64,000 nucleotides of DNA, from NCBI RefSeq assembly GCF_003008535.1, contig NZ_CP027666.1, positions 1,410,001 to 1,474,000 of the forward strand. Reading direction: 5' to 3'. Numbering within the stretch: the stretch's first letter is position 1; every line of letters begins with the position of its first letter. This stretch comes from Ottowia oryzae. GTDB taxonomy: Bacteria; Pseudomonadota; Gammaproteobacteria; Burkholderiales; Burkholderiaceae_C. The position numbers and the translations under genes are program-made. Shown here one piece after another: positions 42,673 to 52,500 of this stretch. Below the pieces are notes generated by a model. It was given only the letters and a program-made list of their open reading frames with translations. It did no database searches and was not told where the DNA came from.

Positions 42673-43080
42673 TCAATTGCAGCGCGCGGGGTACAGCGAG
42701 CAATTCACGCCCTGGTGGTTGAAGCGGTCGGTGCTGCGCGTCTCGTCCACCGGCTTGGCGCTGGAATCCTTGGTCACCAGGGTACTCAGGTCTACCTCGC
42801 GGGTCGTCGACACGGCCGCGCCGTCTTTCTTGGCCGCCGCAGCGCGCTGGCGGGCGCGGCGTTCGGTAGCGGCGGGTGCCGCAGCGGCCGGGGCGGTGAC
42901 CACGGGTGCAGCGACGGCCGTGGCGGGCGCGGCTTGTGGCGCTGGCGCGGCGGGCGGCATGACCTGCGTGGCGACCGGCACGGGCGCGGCGGCCTCGGCG
43001 GCGCCGGTGGCGCTCTGGGCCGATGCGGTGGCGGAAGCGGCCATCAGTGCGGCCATCAATAGGAAAGCTTGGGTTCTCAT
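42673..43080 (-). CDS. Secreted Ala/Pro-rich protein of unknown function
   Basis: A 135-residue precursor. The signal peptide MRTQAFLLMAALMAASATASAQ is followed by a low-complexity Ala/Pro/Val region to about residue 75, a basic patch (ERRARQRAAAAKKDG) and a C-terminal part with VDLSTLVTKDSS and two cysteines in GVNCSLYPARCN. No recognised domain. The start has a reasonable GAAGGTAA Shine-Dalgarno. It is convergent with purH and shares its terminator. Periplasmic location is likely. Confidence 0.75.
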   Translation of the reverse strand: MRTQAFLLMAALMAASATASAQSATGAAEAAAPVPVATQVMPPAAPAPQAAPATAVAAPVVTAPAAAAPAATERRARQRAAAAKKDGAAVSTTREVDLSTLVTKDSSAKPVDETRSTDRFNHQGVNCSLYPARCN

Positions 43081-43281
43081 TCGGTTACCTTCAGGCGAAT
43101 CAGCCGCAGCATACCCAATCGCGCGGGCGCAGTGCGCAAACTGGCGGCCGGCGCGCATCCGACCGTAGACAAATTCACACACCTGCGTGCCCACCGGGCG
43201 GTTCCGCGCAAGACGCTCGGTCGACGGGTTATTTCAAGGAAAATCGGCCACTGGCGCCCGTCCCTACTGCGCTGAAAGCTC

Positions 43282-44592
43282 TCATTTTGGAAGCAGACTG
43301 AATGCCTCTTTGGCGGCTGCCACGGTGGTGTCGATGTCTGCGTCGCTGTGCGCACCGCTGACAAAACCGGCCTCGTACAGCGCGGGCGCAATGTAGACGC
43401 CCCGGTCCAGCAGCGCGTGAAACAGCTGGTTGAAGCGCTCACCGTCCGTCTTCATCACCTGCGTGTAGTTCTGCGGCAGCTGCGGCAGCAGGAAGAAGCC
43501 GAACATGCCGCCCTGGCAATCGGCCGAGAAGGGCACGCCTTCGGCCGCAGCGGCAGCGCTCAGGCCGTCGACCAGGCGGCGCGTTTTGGCGGTGAGCGAT
43601 TCAAAGAAGCCCGGCCGCTTGATTTCGCGCAGCGTGGCCAGGCCGCAGGCGGTGGCCACCGGGTTGCCCGACAGCGTGCCGGCCTGGTACACCGGGCCCA
43701 GCGGGGCCAGTTGCTCCATCACGGCGCGCTTGCCGCCAAAGGCCGCCAGCGGCATGCCGCCACCGATCACCTTGCCCATGACGGTGATGTCGGGCTCGAA
43801 GCCCGGAATCGCCTGCGCATACACGCTTTGCGCGCTGCCCAGCGCCACGCGGCAGCCGGTCATCACCTCGTCGTAGATCAGCAGCGCGCCGTGCTGGGTG
43901 CACAGCTCGCGGCAGCGGCGGGTGAAATCGACCGTGGCGCGCACGAAGTTCATGTTGCCGGCGATCGGCTCCATGATCAGCCCGGCCACGTCGGCGCCGT
44001 GCTCGGCAAAGGCCTGCTCCAGCTGGTCGATGTTGTTGTATTCCAGCACCAGCGTGTGCTGCACCACCTCGGGCGGCACGCCCGCGCTGGTGGGGTGGCC
44101 GAAGGTGGCCAGGCCCGAGCCGGCCTTCACCAGCAGCGCGTCGGCATGGCCGTGGTAGCAGCCCTCGAACTTGATGATTTTGGCGCGCCCGGTGGCGCCG
44201 CGCGCCAGGCGGATGGCGCTCATGCCCGCCTCCGTGCCTGAGCTGACCAGCCGCACCATTTCCATCGACGGCACCAGCGACAGGATTTCCTCGGCCAGTT
44301 CGATTTCTCGCTCGGTCGGCGCGCCGAAGGAAAAGCCTTGCTCGGCGGCCTTGGTCACGGCCTCCAGCACGGCGGGGTGGCCATGGCCCAGGATCATCGG
44401 GCCCCAGGAGCCGATGTAGTCGATGTAGCGCTGGTCGTTGGCGTCCCAGAAGTAGGCGCCGCGGGCGCGTTCCACGAAACGGGGCGTGCCGCCCACGGCA
44501 CGAAAGGCGCGCACGGGCGAATTCACGCCGCCGGGAATCACCCGGCGGGCGCGCGCCATCAGGGCGTCGTTCAAATCAGTGTTGGATGTCAT
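43282..44592 (-). CDS. hemL: Glutamate-1-semialdehyde 2,1-aminomutase
   Basis: PLP enzyme making 5-aminolevulinate in the C5 haem pathway. The 436-residue protein has the family start RARRVIPGGVNSPVRAFRAVGG. It also has VSSGTEAGMSAIRLARG, the cofactor segment LLIYDEVMTGCR, the PLP lysine in VMGKVIGGGMPLAAFGGK and TLSGNPVATACGLATL. The start MTSNTDLNDALMARA is chosen because it gives the usual length. It overlaps the end of the upstream ThiD-like gene by 17 nt, so the two are probably co-transcribed. Confidence 0.96.
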   Translation of the reverse strand: MTSNTDLNDALMARARRVIPGGVNSPVRAFRAVGGTPRFVERARGAYFWDANDQRYIDYIGSWGPMILGHGHPAVLEAVTKAAEQGFSFGAPTEREIELAEEILSLVPSMEMVRLVSSGTEAGMSAIRLARGATGRAKIIKFEGCYHGHADALLVKAGSGLATFGHPTSAGVPPEVVQHTLVLEYNNIDQLEQAFAEHGADVAGLIMEPIAGNMNFVRATVDFTRRCRELCTQHGALLIYDEVMTGCRVALGSAQSVYAQAIPGFEPDITVMGKVIGGGMPLAAFGGKRAVMEQLAPLGPVYQAGTLSGNPVATACGLATLREIKRPGFFESLTAKTRRLVDGLSAAAAAEGVPFSADCQGGMFGFFLLPQLPQNYTQVMKTDGERFNQLFHALLDRGVYIAPALYEAGFVSGAHSDADIDTTVAAAKEAFSLLPK

Positions 44593-45544
44593 TGGAAGGA
44601 CTGGGGATGTGAATGGGGTGCGGGCCGTCACCGTGCGCGTCGCCATCGGCAGCGCCGGGCGCGGGCTCGTCGTCGGTCTCGGCCCAGAAGAGGCGGTCGG
44701 CCACGGCGCGGCCCATGCCGGGGTGAAAGCCGTGGTCCAGCGCCTGGTCAAGGTATTGCAGCGCCTCGGCAGCGGCGTGGGTCAGTTCACTGCCGTTGGC
44801 CAGCAGGGCCGCCAGGGCGGCGGACAGGATGTCGCCCGCGCCCATGAAGCCGGCTTCGATGCGCTCATACGCGTGGCTGAACAGCTCGGCCTCGGGTGAG
44901 GCCAGCACGTTGCCGACGCGGTCGCCGTCCAGCGCCAACCCGGTCACCAGGACGTAGGACACACCCAGGGCGGACGCGGCGCGGGCCAGATCGGTGGGGC
45001 GTGCGCGCCGGTCGGTGGCGGATTCGGGCAGCAGCCAGTGCCGCAGCGTGGTGTTGTTGCCCACCAGCACGGCCGTCTGCGGTAGCAACAGGTCGCGCAG
45101 CGCGTCCAAGTAGGCTTCGATCTCGGGTTGTTCCCACCAGGAGAGGTCGGGCAGAAAGGTGACGACGGGCGCTTCGGCATAGTCGGCAGTGAAGGCCGCC
45201 ACCGTCGCGACGGCCTCGGCACTGCCCAGAAAGCCCACCTTGATCGTCTGCACCGGAATGTCTTCGGCGACCATGCGGGCTTGCTCTTCCACCGCGGCGG
45301 CAGGCAAGGCGGCCCAGCCGGCTGTCTCGCGCGTATCGCGCAGGTACACGCCGGTGGTGACGGGCAGGGCGTGCGCGCCAATGGAGGCGACGACGAGCGC
45401 ATCGCCGCTCACGCCGCCCGCACCGACGGGATCGCAGGCGTTGAAAACGAGCACGCACGCAAGCGTGTCTTCCCCAGGGGTGGGGGCAGACGTGTCGCAA
45501 TCTTGCGACGGTTCGGTGGGTGGAAAGGGGGCGTCAGGCTGCAT
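44576..45544 (-). CDS. ThiD-like kinase of the ribokinase fold, substrate uncertain
   Basis: A 322-residue protein aligned with HMP/HMP-phosphate kinase (ThiD) along its length: VLVFNACDPVGAGGVSGDALVVASIGAHALPVTTGV near residue 32, IKVGFLGS near 101 and GFMGAGDILSAALAALLA near 233. Key differences: the ThiD substrate loop GGAGIQAD is GAGGVSGD, without the Gln. The ThiD catalytic GTGC is GAGD, with Asp238 as in sugar kinases. A third difference is an acidic C-terminal tail (ETDDEPAPGAADGDAHGDG). It is usually annotated thiD; true thiamine function is doubtful. Upstream of hemL, divergent from rubredoxin. Confidence 0.75.
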   Translation of the reverse strand: MQPDAPFPPTEPSQDCDTSAPTPGEDTLACVLVFNACDPVGAGGVSGDALVVASIGAHALPVTTGVYLRDTRETAGWAALPAAAVEEQARMVAEDIPVQTIKVGFLGSAEAVATVAAFTADYAEAPVVTFLPDLSWWEQPEIEAYLDALRDLLLPQTAVLVGNNTTLRHWLLPESATDRRARPTDLARAASALGVSYVLVTGLALDGDRVGNVLASPEAELFSHAYERIEAGFMGAGDILSAALAALLANGSELTHAAAEALQYLDQALDHGFHPGMGRAVADRLFWAETDDEPAPGAADGDAHGDGPHPIHIPSPSNDIQH

Positions 45545-45603
45545 CAGACGCTATTTGATTCACTAGGTGCGACAAAGTGCCAAGCGCTGCCAAGCGCGCT
45601 GGA

Positions 45604-45609
45604 TACAAT
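45604..45609 (+). promoter_or_regulatory. Candidate -10 box (TACAAT) of the rubredoxin gene
   Basis: GGATACAATC lies 18 nt upstream of the first ATG. Just before it the decamer TGCCAAGCGC is repeated in tandem (45578-45597), in the space between the divergent ThiD-like and rubredoxin genes. Confidence 0.5.
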
Positions 45610-45627
45610 CAATTGCATTCTAAGGAC

Positions 45628-45645
45628 ATGGAACCTAAGCTGTAA
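45628..45645 (+). CDS. Five-codon minicistron (MEPKL) overlapping the rubredoxin start
   Basis: ATG GAA CCT AAG CTG TAA, preceded by a good Shine-Dalgarno (TAAGGAC). Its stop overlaps the rubredoxin ATG (TAATG), which itself has only a weak ribosome binding site. This is the geometry of translational coupling, though it may be fortuitous. Confidence 0.4.
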   Translation: MEPKL

Positions 45646-45815
45646 TGAATTCAAGGACTTGGATGTGTCTGATCTGCGGTTGGCTCTACGACGAAAGTGC
45701 TGGAGCGCCCGATCATGGTATCGCGCCAGGTACGCCTTGGGAGCAGGTGCCCATGAACTGGACTTGCCCTGAGTGTGGAGCAAGAAAAGAAGACTTCGAG
45801 ATGGTGCAGATCTGA
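45645..45815 (+). CDS. rubA: Rubredoxin
   Basis: A 56-residue iron-only electron carrier. Both metal-binding knuckles are intact: CLICGWLYDES (Cys8, Cys11) and CPECGARKEDF (Cys41, Cys44). Between them is the family segment GIAPGTPWEQVPMNW. It lies just upstream of the pil chemosensory genes and divergent from the ThiD-like/hemL pair, a typical betaproteobacterial arrangement. The start at 45645 gives the usual length; Met7 is an alternative. Confidence 0.95.
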   Translation: MNSRTWMCLICGWLYDESAGAPDHGIAPGTPWEQVPMNWTCPECGARKEDFEMVQI

Positions 45816-45848
45816 CCGAGCGCGTCGGATCTGTCTTTTATATGTGCT

Positions 45849-45874
45849 TCAGGGCGTTGTTCAGTAAGCCCTGA
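45849..45874. other. Inverted repeat upstream of pilG
   Basis: TCAGGGC and GCCCTGA, separated by 12 nt, lie between rubredoxin and pilG, 21 nt before the pilG start. A TATATG element is just upstream (45839-45844). There is no T run. It may be an operator or a leader hairpin. Confidence 0.35.
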
Positions 45875-45895
45875 GCAGAAAGTCGTGAGGGTTCA

Positions 45896-46270
45896 ATGGC
45901 TCAAAAGCGCGTGCTCGTCATCGATGACAGCAACACCATTCGCCGCAGTGCAGAGATTTTTCTGAAGCAGGGCGGCCACGAGGTCATGCTCGCCGAAGAC
46001 GGCTTCGATGCCCTGGCCAAGGTCAACGATGCGCAGCCGGATCTGATCTTCTGCGACATCCTGATGCCTCGTCTGGACGGTTACCAGACTTGTGCCATCA
46101 TCAAACGAAACGAAAAGTTCTCATCCACGCCGATCGTCATGCTGTCCTCGAAGGACGGGGTGTTCGACAAGGCGCGCGGGCGCATGGTGGGTTCGCAGGA
46201 TTACCTGACCAAGCCCTTCACGAAAGATCAGCTGCTGCAAGCGGTTGAACAATTTGGCTCGAGCAGCTGA
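45896..46270 (+). CDS. pilG: Twitching motility response regulator PilG
   Basis: A single-domain CheY-like receiver of 124 residues. Seen: VLVIDDSNTIRRSAEIFL, phospho-acceptor Asp54 in LIFCDILMPRLDGYQTC, the switch Ser in VMLSSKDG and Lys in YLTKPF. In the Pil-Chp system PilG is phosphorylated by ChpA and promotes pilus extension. First gene of the operon; pilH follows after 11 nt. Confidence 0.94.
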   Translation: MAQKRVLVIDDSNTIRRSAEIFLKQGGHEVMLAEDGFDALAKVNDAQPDLIFCDILMPRLDGYQTCAIIKRNEKFSSTPIVMLSSKDGVFDKARGRMVGSQDYLTKPFTKDQLLQAVEQFGSSS

Positions 46271-46281
46271 GGAGATTGAAG

Positions 46282-46647
46282 ATGCCCATTCGCAGTGTCC
46301 TCATCGTGGACGATTCGAAGACCGAGATCATGTTCCTGACCGACATGCTCAAGAAGGCGGGCTTCAGCGTGAGTTCGGCCGAGAACGCCGACGATGCGCA
46401 CAAGCGGCTCGAGGCCTCCAAACCGGACCTGATCCTGATGGACGTGGTCATGCCGGGGCAAAACGGTTTTCAGCTGACGCGCGCGATCAACCGCGATCCG
46501 CGCTACGCCGACGTGCCCATCATCATGTGTACCAGCAAGAACCAGGAAACCGACCGCGTCTGGGGCATGCGCCAGGGCGCGCGCGACTACATCACCAAGC
46601 CGGTCGATCAAGCCGAACTGATGGCCAAGATCAAGGCGCTGGGCTGA
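46282..46647 (+). CDS. pilH: Twitching motility response regulator PilH
   Basis: A second single-domain receiver, 121 residues: VLIVDDSKTEIMFLTDML, Asp54 in LILMDVVMPGQNGFQLTR, CTSKNQETD and ITKPVDQ. It is distinguished from PilG by sequence and by its place as the second gene. It is thought to act as a phosphate sink or to promote retraction. GAGGAG lies upstream of the ATG at 46282. Confidence 0.94.
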   Translation: MPIRSVLIVDDSKTEIMFLTDMLKKAGFSVSSAENADDAHKRLEASKPDLILMDVVMPGQNGFQLTRAINRDPRYADVPIIMCTSKNQETDRVWGMRQGARDYITKPVDQAELMAKIKALG

Positions 46648-46653
46648 TCCGAT

Positions 46654-47184
46654 ATGTCGAGCAAGCAGGCACTTCGCGAGTTTCAGAGTCGACTGACCGA
46701 GCGGCTGCAGTCCGCGCGCACCTCAGGCGTTGCCGCATCCTGGCTGGCGGTGGAGGCGCGCGGCAGGCGGCTGCTGTTCCCGCTGAGCCACGCCGGCGAG
46801 ATTTTCCCCTGGACCGATGTCCAATCCGTTCCTTACACGCACGACTGGTTCCTGGGTGTCGCCAACCTGCGCGGCGGCCTGCACAGCATCGTGGATCTGG
46901 CGGCTTTCGTGGAAAGCCGTGGGCCCATTCGGCGCACTGAGCTCGAACTGGGTCAATCGCGACTCATTGCCCTCAACCCGATGCTTGAGACCAGCTGCGC
47001 GTTGCTGGTGGATGGCTTGCATGGGCTTCGCACGGTCGAATCGTTCGCCTCTTCAGCGCCGGCACCCGAAGGCGCTCCTTCGTATTTCGGTCACACGTAC
47101 ACCGACATGGATGGCGTGCAATGGCAGGAGATCAACCTGCAGGCCTTGTCGCAGCACCAGCCCTTCCTCGTAATCGGCGTCTAG
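46654..47184 (+). CDS. pilI: CheW-like adaptor PilI
   Basis: A 176-residue scaffold protein linking the PilJ receptor to the ChpA kinase. It is a CheW fold: SWLAVEARGRRLLFPLSHAGEIF, then PWFLGVANLRGGLHSIVDLAAF-like sequence, and a C-terminal LSQHQPFLVIGV strand. It lies 6 nt after pilH. One CheW is expected before the receptor gene in this operon type. Confidence 0.92.
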   Translation: MSSKQALREFQSRLTERLQSARTSGVAASWLAVEARGRRLLFPLSHAGEIFPWTDVQSVPYTHDWFLGVANLRGGLHSIVDLAAFVESRGPIRRTELELGQSRLIALNPMLETSCALLVDGLHGLRTVESFASSAPAPEGAPSYFGHTYTDMDGVQWQEINLQALSQHQPFLVIGV

Positions 47185-47203
47185 TTTTTTCCAAGGTTCC
47201 AAA

Positions 47204-49453
47204 ATGGCAAACCCTCTATCGGATCTGTTCAAGAAAAAGCCGCAGACCGTTCCGGCGGACAGCGAAGAGACCGTTGTGCAAGACAGTGTGCGCGGGTCTT
47301 CTGGCTCCGCATACGAGTCTCGTGCCCCGCTCGACAGCACCGTGATGGCATCCAGCATCGAAGACGCGGAAGAGGCGCCTGCGTCCAGCGAGGACATATT
47401 CGCCATTCCAGTGCTGGGCACGCGCACAGCCGCCCAGCACCAGCGCATTCTGTCGTTTGCACTGGTGGCTTCGTTCATCGTTTTGGCGGTGGCGGTGTAC
47501 TGGGTGATTTCGCAGACCAATCGCGCGGCTGCGCAAGTGGGTGCGACCGGTCAGGCGCTGATGCAATCGCAGCGGGTCGCGAAGTCGGTGTCGCAGGCCT
47601 TGGTCGGAAGCCCAGAAGCGTTCACGGAGCTGAAAGAGGCATCGTCGGCGTTGACGACCAACGTGCAGGGTTTGAAAAGCGGTAACGACACGGTGCCGCC
47701 CCTCGGCGGCGAATACAGCGAGTCCCTGGGCACCATTTCCAGCCTGGTGGATCGCGCGGACAAGAACGCCAAAGTTGTTCTCGGGCAGCAGAAAACCTTG
47801 ACGCAAGTGGGCAGTTCCTTGCGCTCGGTTAGCCGCCAGTCTTCTGACCTGCTGGAGGTGGCCGAGACCATTTCCTCGCTGAAGCTGCAACAAAACGCGT
47901 CGGCAGCGGAGATCTCCGCCGCCGGTCAGCTGGTGATGTTGACGCAGCGTATCGGCAAGTCCGCCAACGAGTTCATGACGATGGAGGGCGTCAGCCCGGA
48001 GGCCGTGTTCCTGCTGGGTAAGGACTTGAACTCGTTCCGCGAGATCGCTCAGGGCTTGCTCAACGGCAGTCAGGAGCTGCGTCTGCCGCCAGCGCGCGAC
48101 GAGCAGACTCGCGAGCGCCTGGGCGCTTTGCTCAAGATGTACGAAGAAACGCGCACCTTGGCGGGCGGCATTCTGGGCAACCTGCAGGGCTTGGTGTCCG
48201 CACGTGAAGCGCAGACCGCCGTGGTGGCAGACAGTGAACCGCTGCGTAAGGATCTGGAGGCGTTGCAGACCAGCTTGTCTTCCGAGTCGGGGCTCAACTG
48301 GAAGAGCTTCCTGGCGTTGCTCATCCCGGCCGTGGTTGCGGTGCTCGCTGCCGTCGGCTTCGGCTACGTTCAGTTGCGCGAGAGCCGCCAGCGTCAAGGC
48401 ATGGCCGAACTGCAGCGTCATTCCGCCGAGCAGCAGCAGCAGGAAAGTAAACGCGTCAATGACGCGAACCAGGCGGCCATTCTTCGACTGATGAACGAAC
48501 TGCAAACGGTGGCTGAGGGCGATTTGACCCAGGAGGCCACCGTGACAGAGGACATCACCGGCGCTATCGCCGACTCGGTGAACTACACAGTGGAGGAGTT
48601 GCGCTCTCTGGTGGGCAACGTGCAGAGCACGGCGACACGAGTGGCCCAAACCACATCGCGGGTGGAAACCACTTCGACGGAGCTGTTGGCCACATCGACC
48701 GAGCAGCTGCGCGAGATTCGCGAGACCGGCCAGTCGGTGCTGGACATGGCTGCGCGCATTAACGATGTGTCGTCTCAAGCGCAGGAATCGGCATCGGTGG
48801 CGCGTCAGTCGCTGGTCGCTGCCGAATCCGGGCTGACTGCCGTGCAGAACGCCATTGGCGGTATGAACGCGATTCGCGATCAGATCCAGGAAACGTCCAA
48901 GCGCATCAAGCGGCTGGGCGAGTCGTCGCAAGAAATTGGTGAGATCACCGAACTGATTGCAGACATTACCGAGCAGACCAACGTATTGGCGTTGAACGCG
49001 GCGATTCAGGCGGCGTCGGCCGGTGAAGCAGGTCGTGGATTCTCGGTGGTTGCCGAGGAGGTGCAGCGTCTGGCGGAACGCTCAGGCGACGCGACGCGGC
49101 AGATTGCAGCGCTGGTCAAGGCGATTCAGACCGACACGCAAGATGCCGTGGCCGCCATGGAGCGATCCACGCAGGGTGTGGTTGAAGGGGCGCGTCTGTC
49201 GGATAACGCCGGTACCGCGCTGTCTGAGATCGACCAGGTGTCCCGCAAGCTGGCTGAGCTGATCGAGCAGATTTCCTCTTCTGCTTCCAAGGAGGCCGAC
49301 CAAGCCAACGAGGTGGCCAGCAACATTCAGCACATTTTTGCTGTGACGGAGCAAACCGGAGAAAGCACGCGCACCACGGCGAACCAGGTGCGTGAATTGG
49401 CCCGCATGGCCGATGAACTGCGTCAGTCGGTGGCGCGTTTCAAGATTGCCTAA
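47204..49453 (+). CDS. pilJ: Type IV pilus methyl-accepting chemoreceptor PilJ
   Basis: A 749-residue receptor. A cytoplasmic N-terminal segment precedes TM1 (LSFALVASFIVLAVAVYWVI, about residues 84-103). A periplasmic double PilJ-type four-helix region spans about 110-365, with TM2 (SFLALLIPAVVAVLAAVGFGYV) near 368-389. A HAMP-like region and a signalling domain follow, with the hairpin tip EITELIADITEQTNVLALNAAIQAA near residue 590. An N-terminal extension of about 80 residues before TM1 is longer than in pseudomonads. It senses pilus or surface contact in relatives. Confidence 0.95.
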   Translation: MANPLSDLFKKKPQTVPADSEETVVQDSVRGSSGSAYESRAPLDSTVMASSIEDAEEAPASSEDIFAIPVLGTRTAAQHQRILSFALVASFIVLAVAVYWVISQTNRAAAQVGATGQALMQSQRVAKSVSQALVGSPEAFTELKEASSALTTNVQGLKSGNDTVPPLGGEYSESLGTISSLVDRADKNAKVVLGQQKTLTQVGSSLRSVSRQSSDLLEVAETISSLKLQQNASAAEISAAGQLVMLTQRIGKSANEFMTMEGVSPEAVFLLGKDLNSFREIAQGLLNGSQELRLPPARDEQTRERLGALLKMYEETRTLAGGILGNLQGLVSAREAQTAVVADSEPLRKDLEALQTSLSSESGLNWKSFLALLIPAVVAVLAAVGFGYVQLRESRQRQGMAELQRHSAEQQQQESKRVNDANQAAILRLMNELQTVAEGDLTQEATVTEDITGAIADSVNYTVEELRSLVGNVQSTATRVAQTTSRVETTSTELLATSTEQLREIRETGQSVLDMAARINDVSSQAQESASVARQSLVAAESGLTAVQNAIGGMNAIRDQIQETSKRIKRLGESSQEIGEITELIADITEQTNVLALNAAIQAASAGEAGRGFSVVAEEVQRLAERSGDATRQIAALVKAIQTDTQDAVAAMERSTQGVVEGARLSDNAGTALSEIDQVSRKLAELIEQISSSASKEADQANEVASNIQHIFAVTEQTGESTRTTANQVRELARMADELRQSVARFKIA

Positions 49454-49533
49454 GCCCTGGCGCATGGCCCGCAGTGATGTCAGGCCGTGTCGCTTGCTGA
49501 GGTATCGGGATTGCTTTCGGAGTACAAGAATCC

Positions 49534-52500
49534 ATGGTGACGAACGGCCAGATCAGGTCTGACGAGTTGGGCGGTGTTGTAACGGGAGACCTTGGGCCGC
49601 TGGCCTGGGTTCTTGAAGAGACTCGCAAGTCCATCGATATAGCGACCAAATCCCTTAAGCGTTATGCACGTGACGCGGAAGCCGCACGCGGCGTCGACTT
49701 GGCCGCGGTGGACGCGAGCCAGCTGCGTATTGCACGCCAGCACCTGCACCAAGTGGTGGGCGCGCTCGACATGGTGGGCCAGGGTTTGGCGGCCCAAATG
49801 GTTCGCGCTATGGAATCGGCCGTGCAGAAGTACGTGCTGCGCCCTGAGACTTGCAGCGAAGCCGAAGCTGCGAAGCTGGAGCGCGCCGGCTTTGCACTGG
49901 TCGACTACCTTGAGAATCAGCTGAGCGAGAAACCGCGCGCGGCACTGGGTTTGTTCCCCCAATACAAGCAGGTGCTGGAGATGTCGGGGGCGGACCGTAT
50001 CCACCCTGCGGACCTGTGGGCCAATACATGGCGCTGGGTCGATGCGGCGACGCCCGCTGCCGCGCAGCGTATTTCGTACGGCCCGGATATCCGCGGTCGA
50101 CTCGACCAGCGGGTGCTCAAAATCATGAAGCGCGGCGATGTGAACGCTGCGTCAGAGCTCAGTGTTGTGGCCCTGGGATTGGCGGATGGTGAGACCGCAC
50201 GCCAGCCGGTGATCTTCTGGAAGCTGTCGGCCGCGTTCTTTGAGGCGCTGGCCAAGGCGCTGGTTCCGATGGATGTGTACGCCAAACGGGCGGCGTCGCG
50301 CATTCTTTTGCAGTACGCGTCGCTCGCGCGGGGAGATCAGAGCGTTTCCGAGCGGCTTGCGCAGGATCTCCTGTTCTTTGTCGCGCAGGCTCAGCGTGTG
50401 CAGCCCAGCGCCGCTCCGGTCGTCGCTGCGGTCAAGCATGCCTGGGCCCTGGACAGCTACGAACCCGTCAACTACGACGAGTCCGGCTTCGGGCTCTACG
50501 ATCCGGCAGTGCTTGCGCAGGCGCGCCGGCGTATCGAATCAGTCAAGGAGAACTGGTCCGCATTGGCCGGCGGCGACATGGCGCGCCAGAAGGCGTGCGT
50601 GGATCAGTTTGGCTTGGTGGTTGAGTCGCTGAACAAGTTGCACGCCAACGGCCGGCCGCTGGCCGACGCTCTGACCCGGGTCGCGCAGCAGATCGCCTCT
50701 TCGTCGCATCCGCCGAGTCCGGAGCTTTCGATGGAAACGGCGACGGCCGTGCTTTTCCTCGAAGCTTCGTTCAATGATTTTCAGCCAGGCGACGCGGTGT
50801 TTACGCACCGCTTGACGCAGCTGGCCGAGCGACTCGATGCCGTGCGCAAGAACCAGGCGGCACCTGCGCTGGAGCCTTGGATGGAGGAGCTGTACCGCAG
50901 CTTCAGCGACCGCCAGACGATGGGTACGGTGGTGGGCGAGCTGCGTACCACGCTGAGCGAAACCGAGCAGCACCTCGACCAATTCTTCAGAAATCCAGCG
51001 AACAAGGAGCAACTCAGCCCTGTGCCTGGCCTTCTTGGTCAGATGAAGGGCGTGTTGTCTGTCTTGGGTCTGGATCAGGCTGCCATTGCCGTCTCTCGAA
51101 TGCGCGAGAGTGTCGAAGGTTTGCTTTCCTCGGAAGACGAGATCGACGCCCAGGCGAACGCGCCGCTGTTTGAAAAGCTGGGCAATACTGCTGGCGCGCT
51201 GGGCTTTTTGATCGACATGTTGGGCTATCAGCCCGTGTTGGCTCGCCGCCTGTTCGTGTTTGATGCCGATTCCGGTGAGCTCAAGCACGTCTCCGGGCGT
51301 GAGCGCAGTTCCGTTGTCAATCCGGCGGTGTCCGCACCGCTCGACCTCGAACTCGACTTGTCTGAGTCAGAGCCGGTTTCGGACTTCGATCGACTTGATC
51401 AAGTTCCGGCGGAGTCCTTGCCTGCTCAACTTGAGCAGTTGGCTGCCAAGGCGGCCTTGGATGAGAAGCCGGCACTTGCCCAAGCGGCGGCGCACGCTGC
51501 GGATGTTGCGAGGCGTCAGGACGCGGACGAGCTTTCCGGCGCGCTTCAATCGCTGTCGGCCATGGCGGGCACTGCGGCGCCAACTGCGCCACCGGCCTCG
51601 CAGACAGTGCAGGCGGATTCGGGCGCCGCAGAAGACGACGATCTGCTGGACATCTTCCTGGAGGAAGCGCGTGAGGTGGTCCAGAACGGCCATGGCGCCA
51701 TCGCTACCTTGAAGACAGCGCCTGCGGACGTAGAGCAAATCACTACGCTGCGGCGCGCGTTCCACACGCTCAAGGGCAGCTCGCGCATGGTCGGGTTGAG
51801 CGAGTTTGGCGAGGCTGCCTGGTCCATGGAGCAGTTGCTCAATGCGTGGCTGGCCGAACAAAAGCCGGCGAACGAAGCGCTGCGTGGCGTTGCCGAAGAG
51901 GCGCTGGGTGGATTTGGGCAATGGGTTGAGGCCATTGCCGAGAAGCGCGCGGATTCGTGGCATGCGGCGCCGTTCTGTTTGGTGGCGGATGCCTTGCGAC
52001 AGGACGGTCAGCGCCTCGACCTGGATTTGAATTTCGAGGCCGGTGAAGCGCTCGTTGCCGTGCCTGTGGAGCCGGTTCACGTCTCTGACGGTGTTTCGGT
52101 GGGCGGAGAGGCTGACGTCATCGACGTCACAGCGTCGGACGTCGCAAGCGCGGATAGCGAGTTGCGGAATGATCAGGTGGTAGCGCCCGAACCGCTGCCT
52201 TTGGCGGATCTTGATCTGCCGGACCTGACTCTGAGCGAGGCAGGAAGCCATACGGCGGTCGATGGGGTTTCGACGACAAGTGACGCGCTGGCGCCGCTCG
52301 ACATAGAGGCGATCGAAACAATTGACTTGGACGCAGCCGAGCTGTTCGACCTTTCGCCAGCATCGGACGGGCACGTGGCGGCTGAGTCCGCTGAAGCGGC
52401 TGACTTGGCGCCGAACAGCGAGCACTCCCTCGAGAAACCGACAGATGCGTCGGTTGCCGATACGCCGCTGCTTGGTCTTGAGCTCAGCGAATTGGATTTC

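Noticed and set aside
43081..43281. Possible small gene between the secreted protein gene and hemL
   Set aside because: Short frames only, no ribosome binding site and no recognisable protein; nothing supported in this 200-nt gap.
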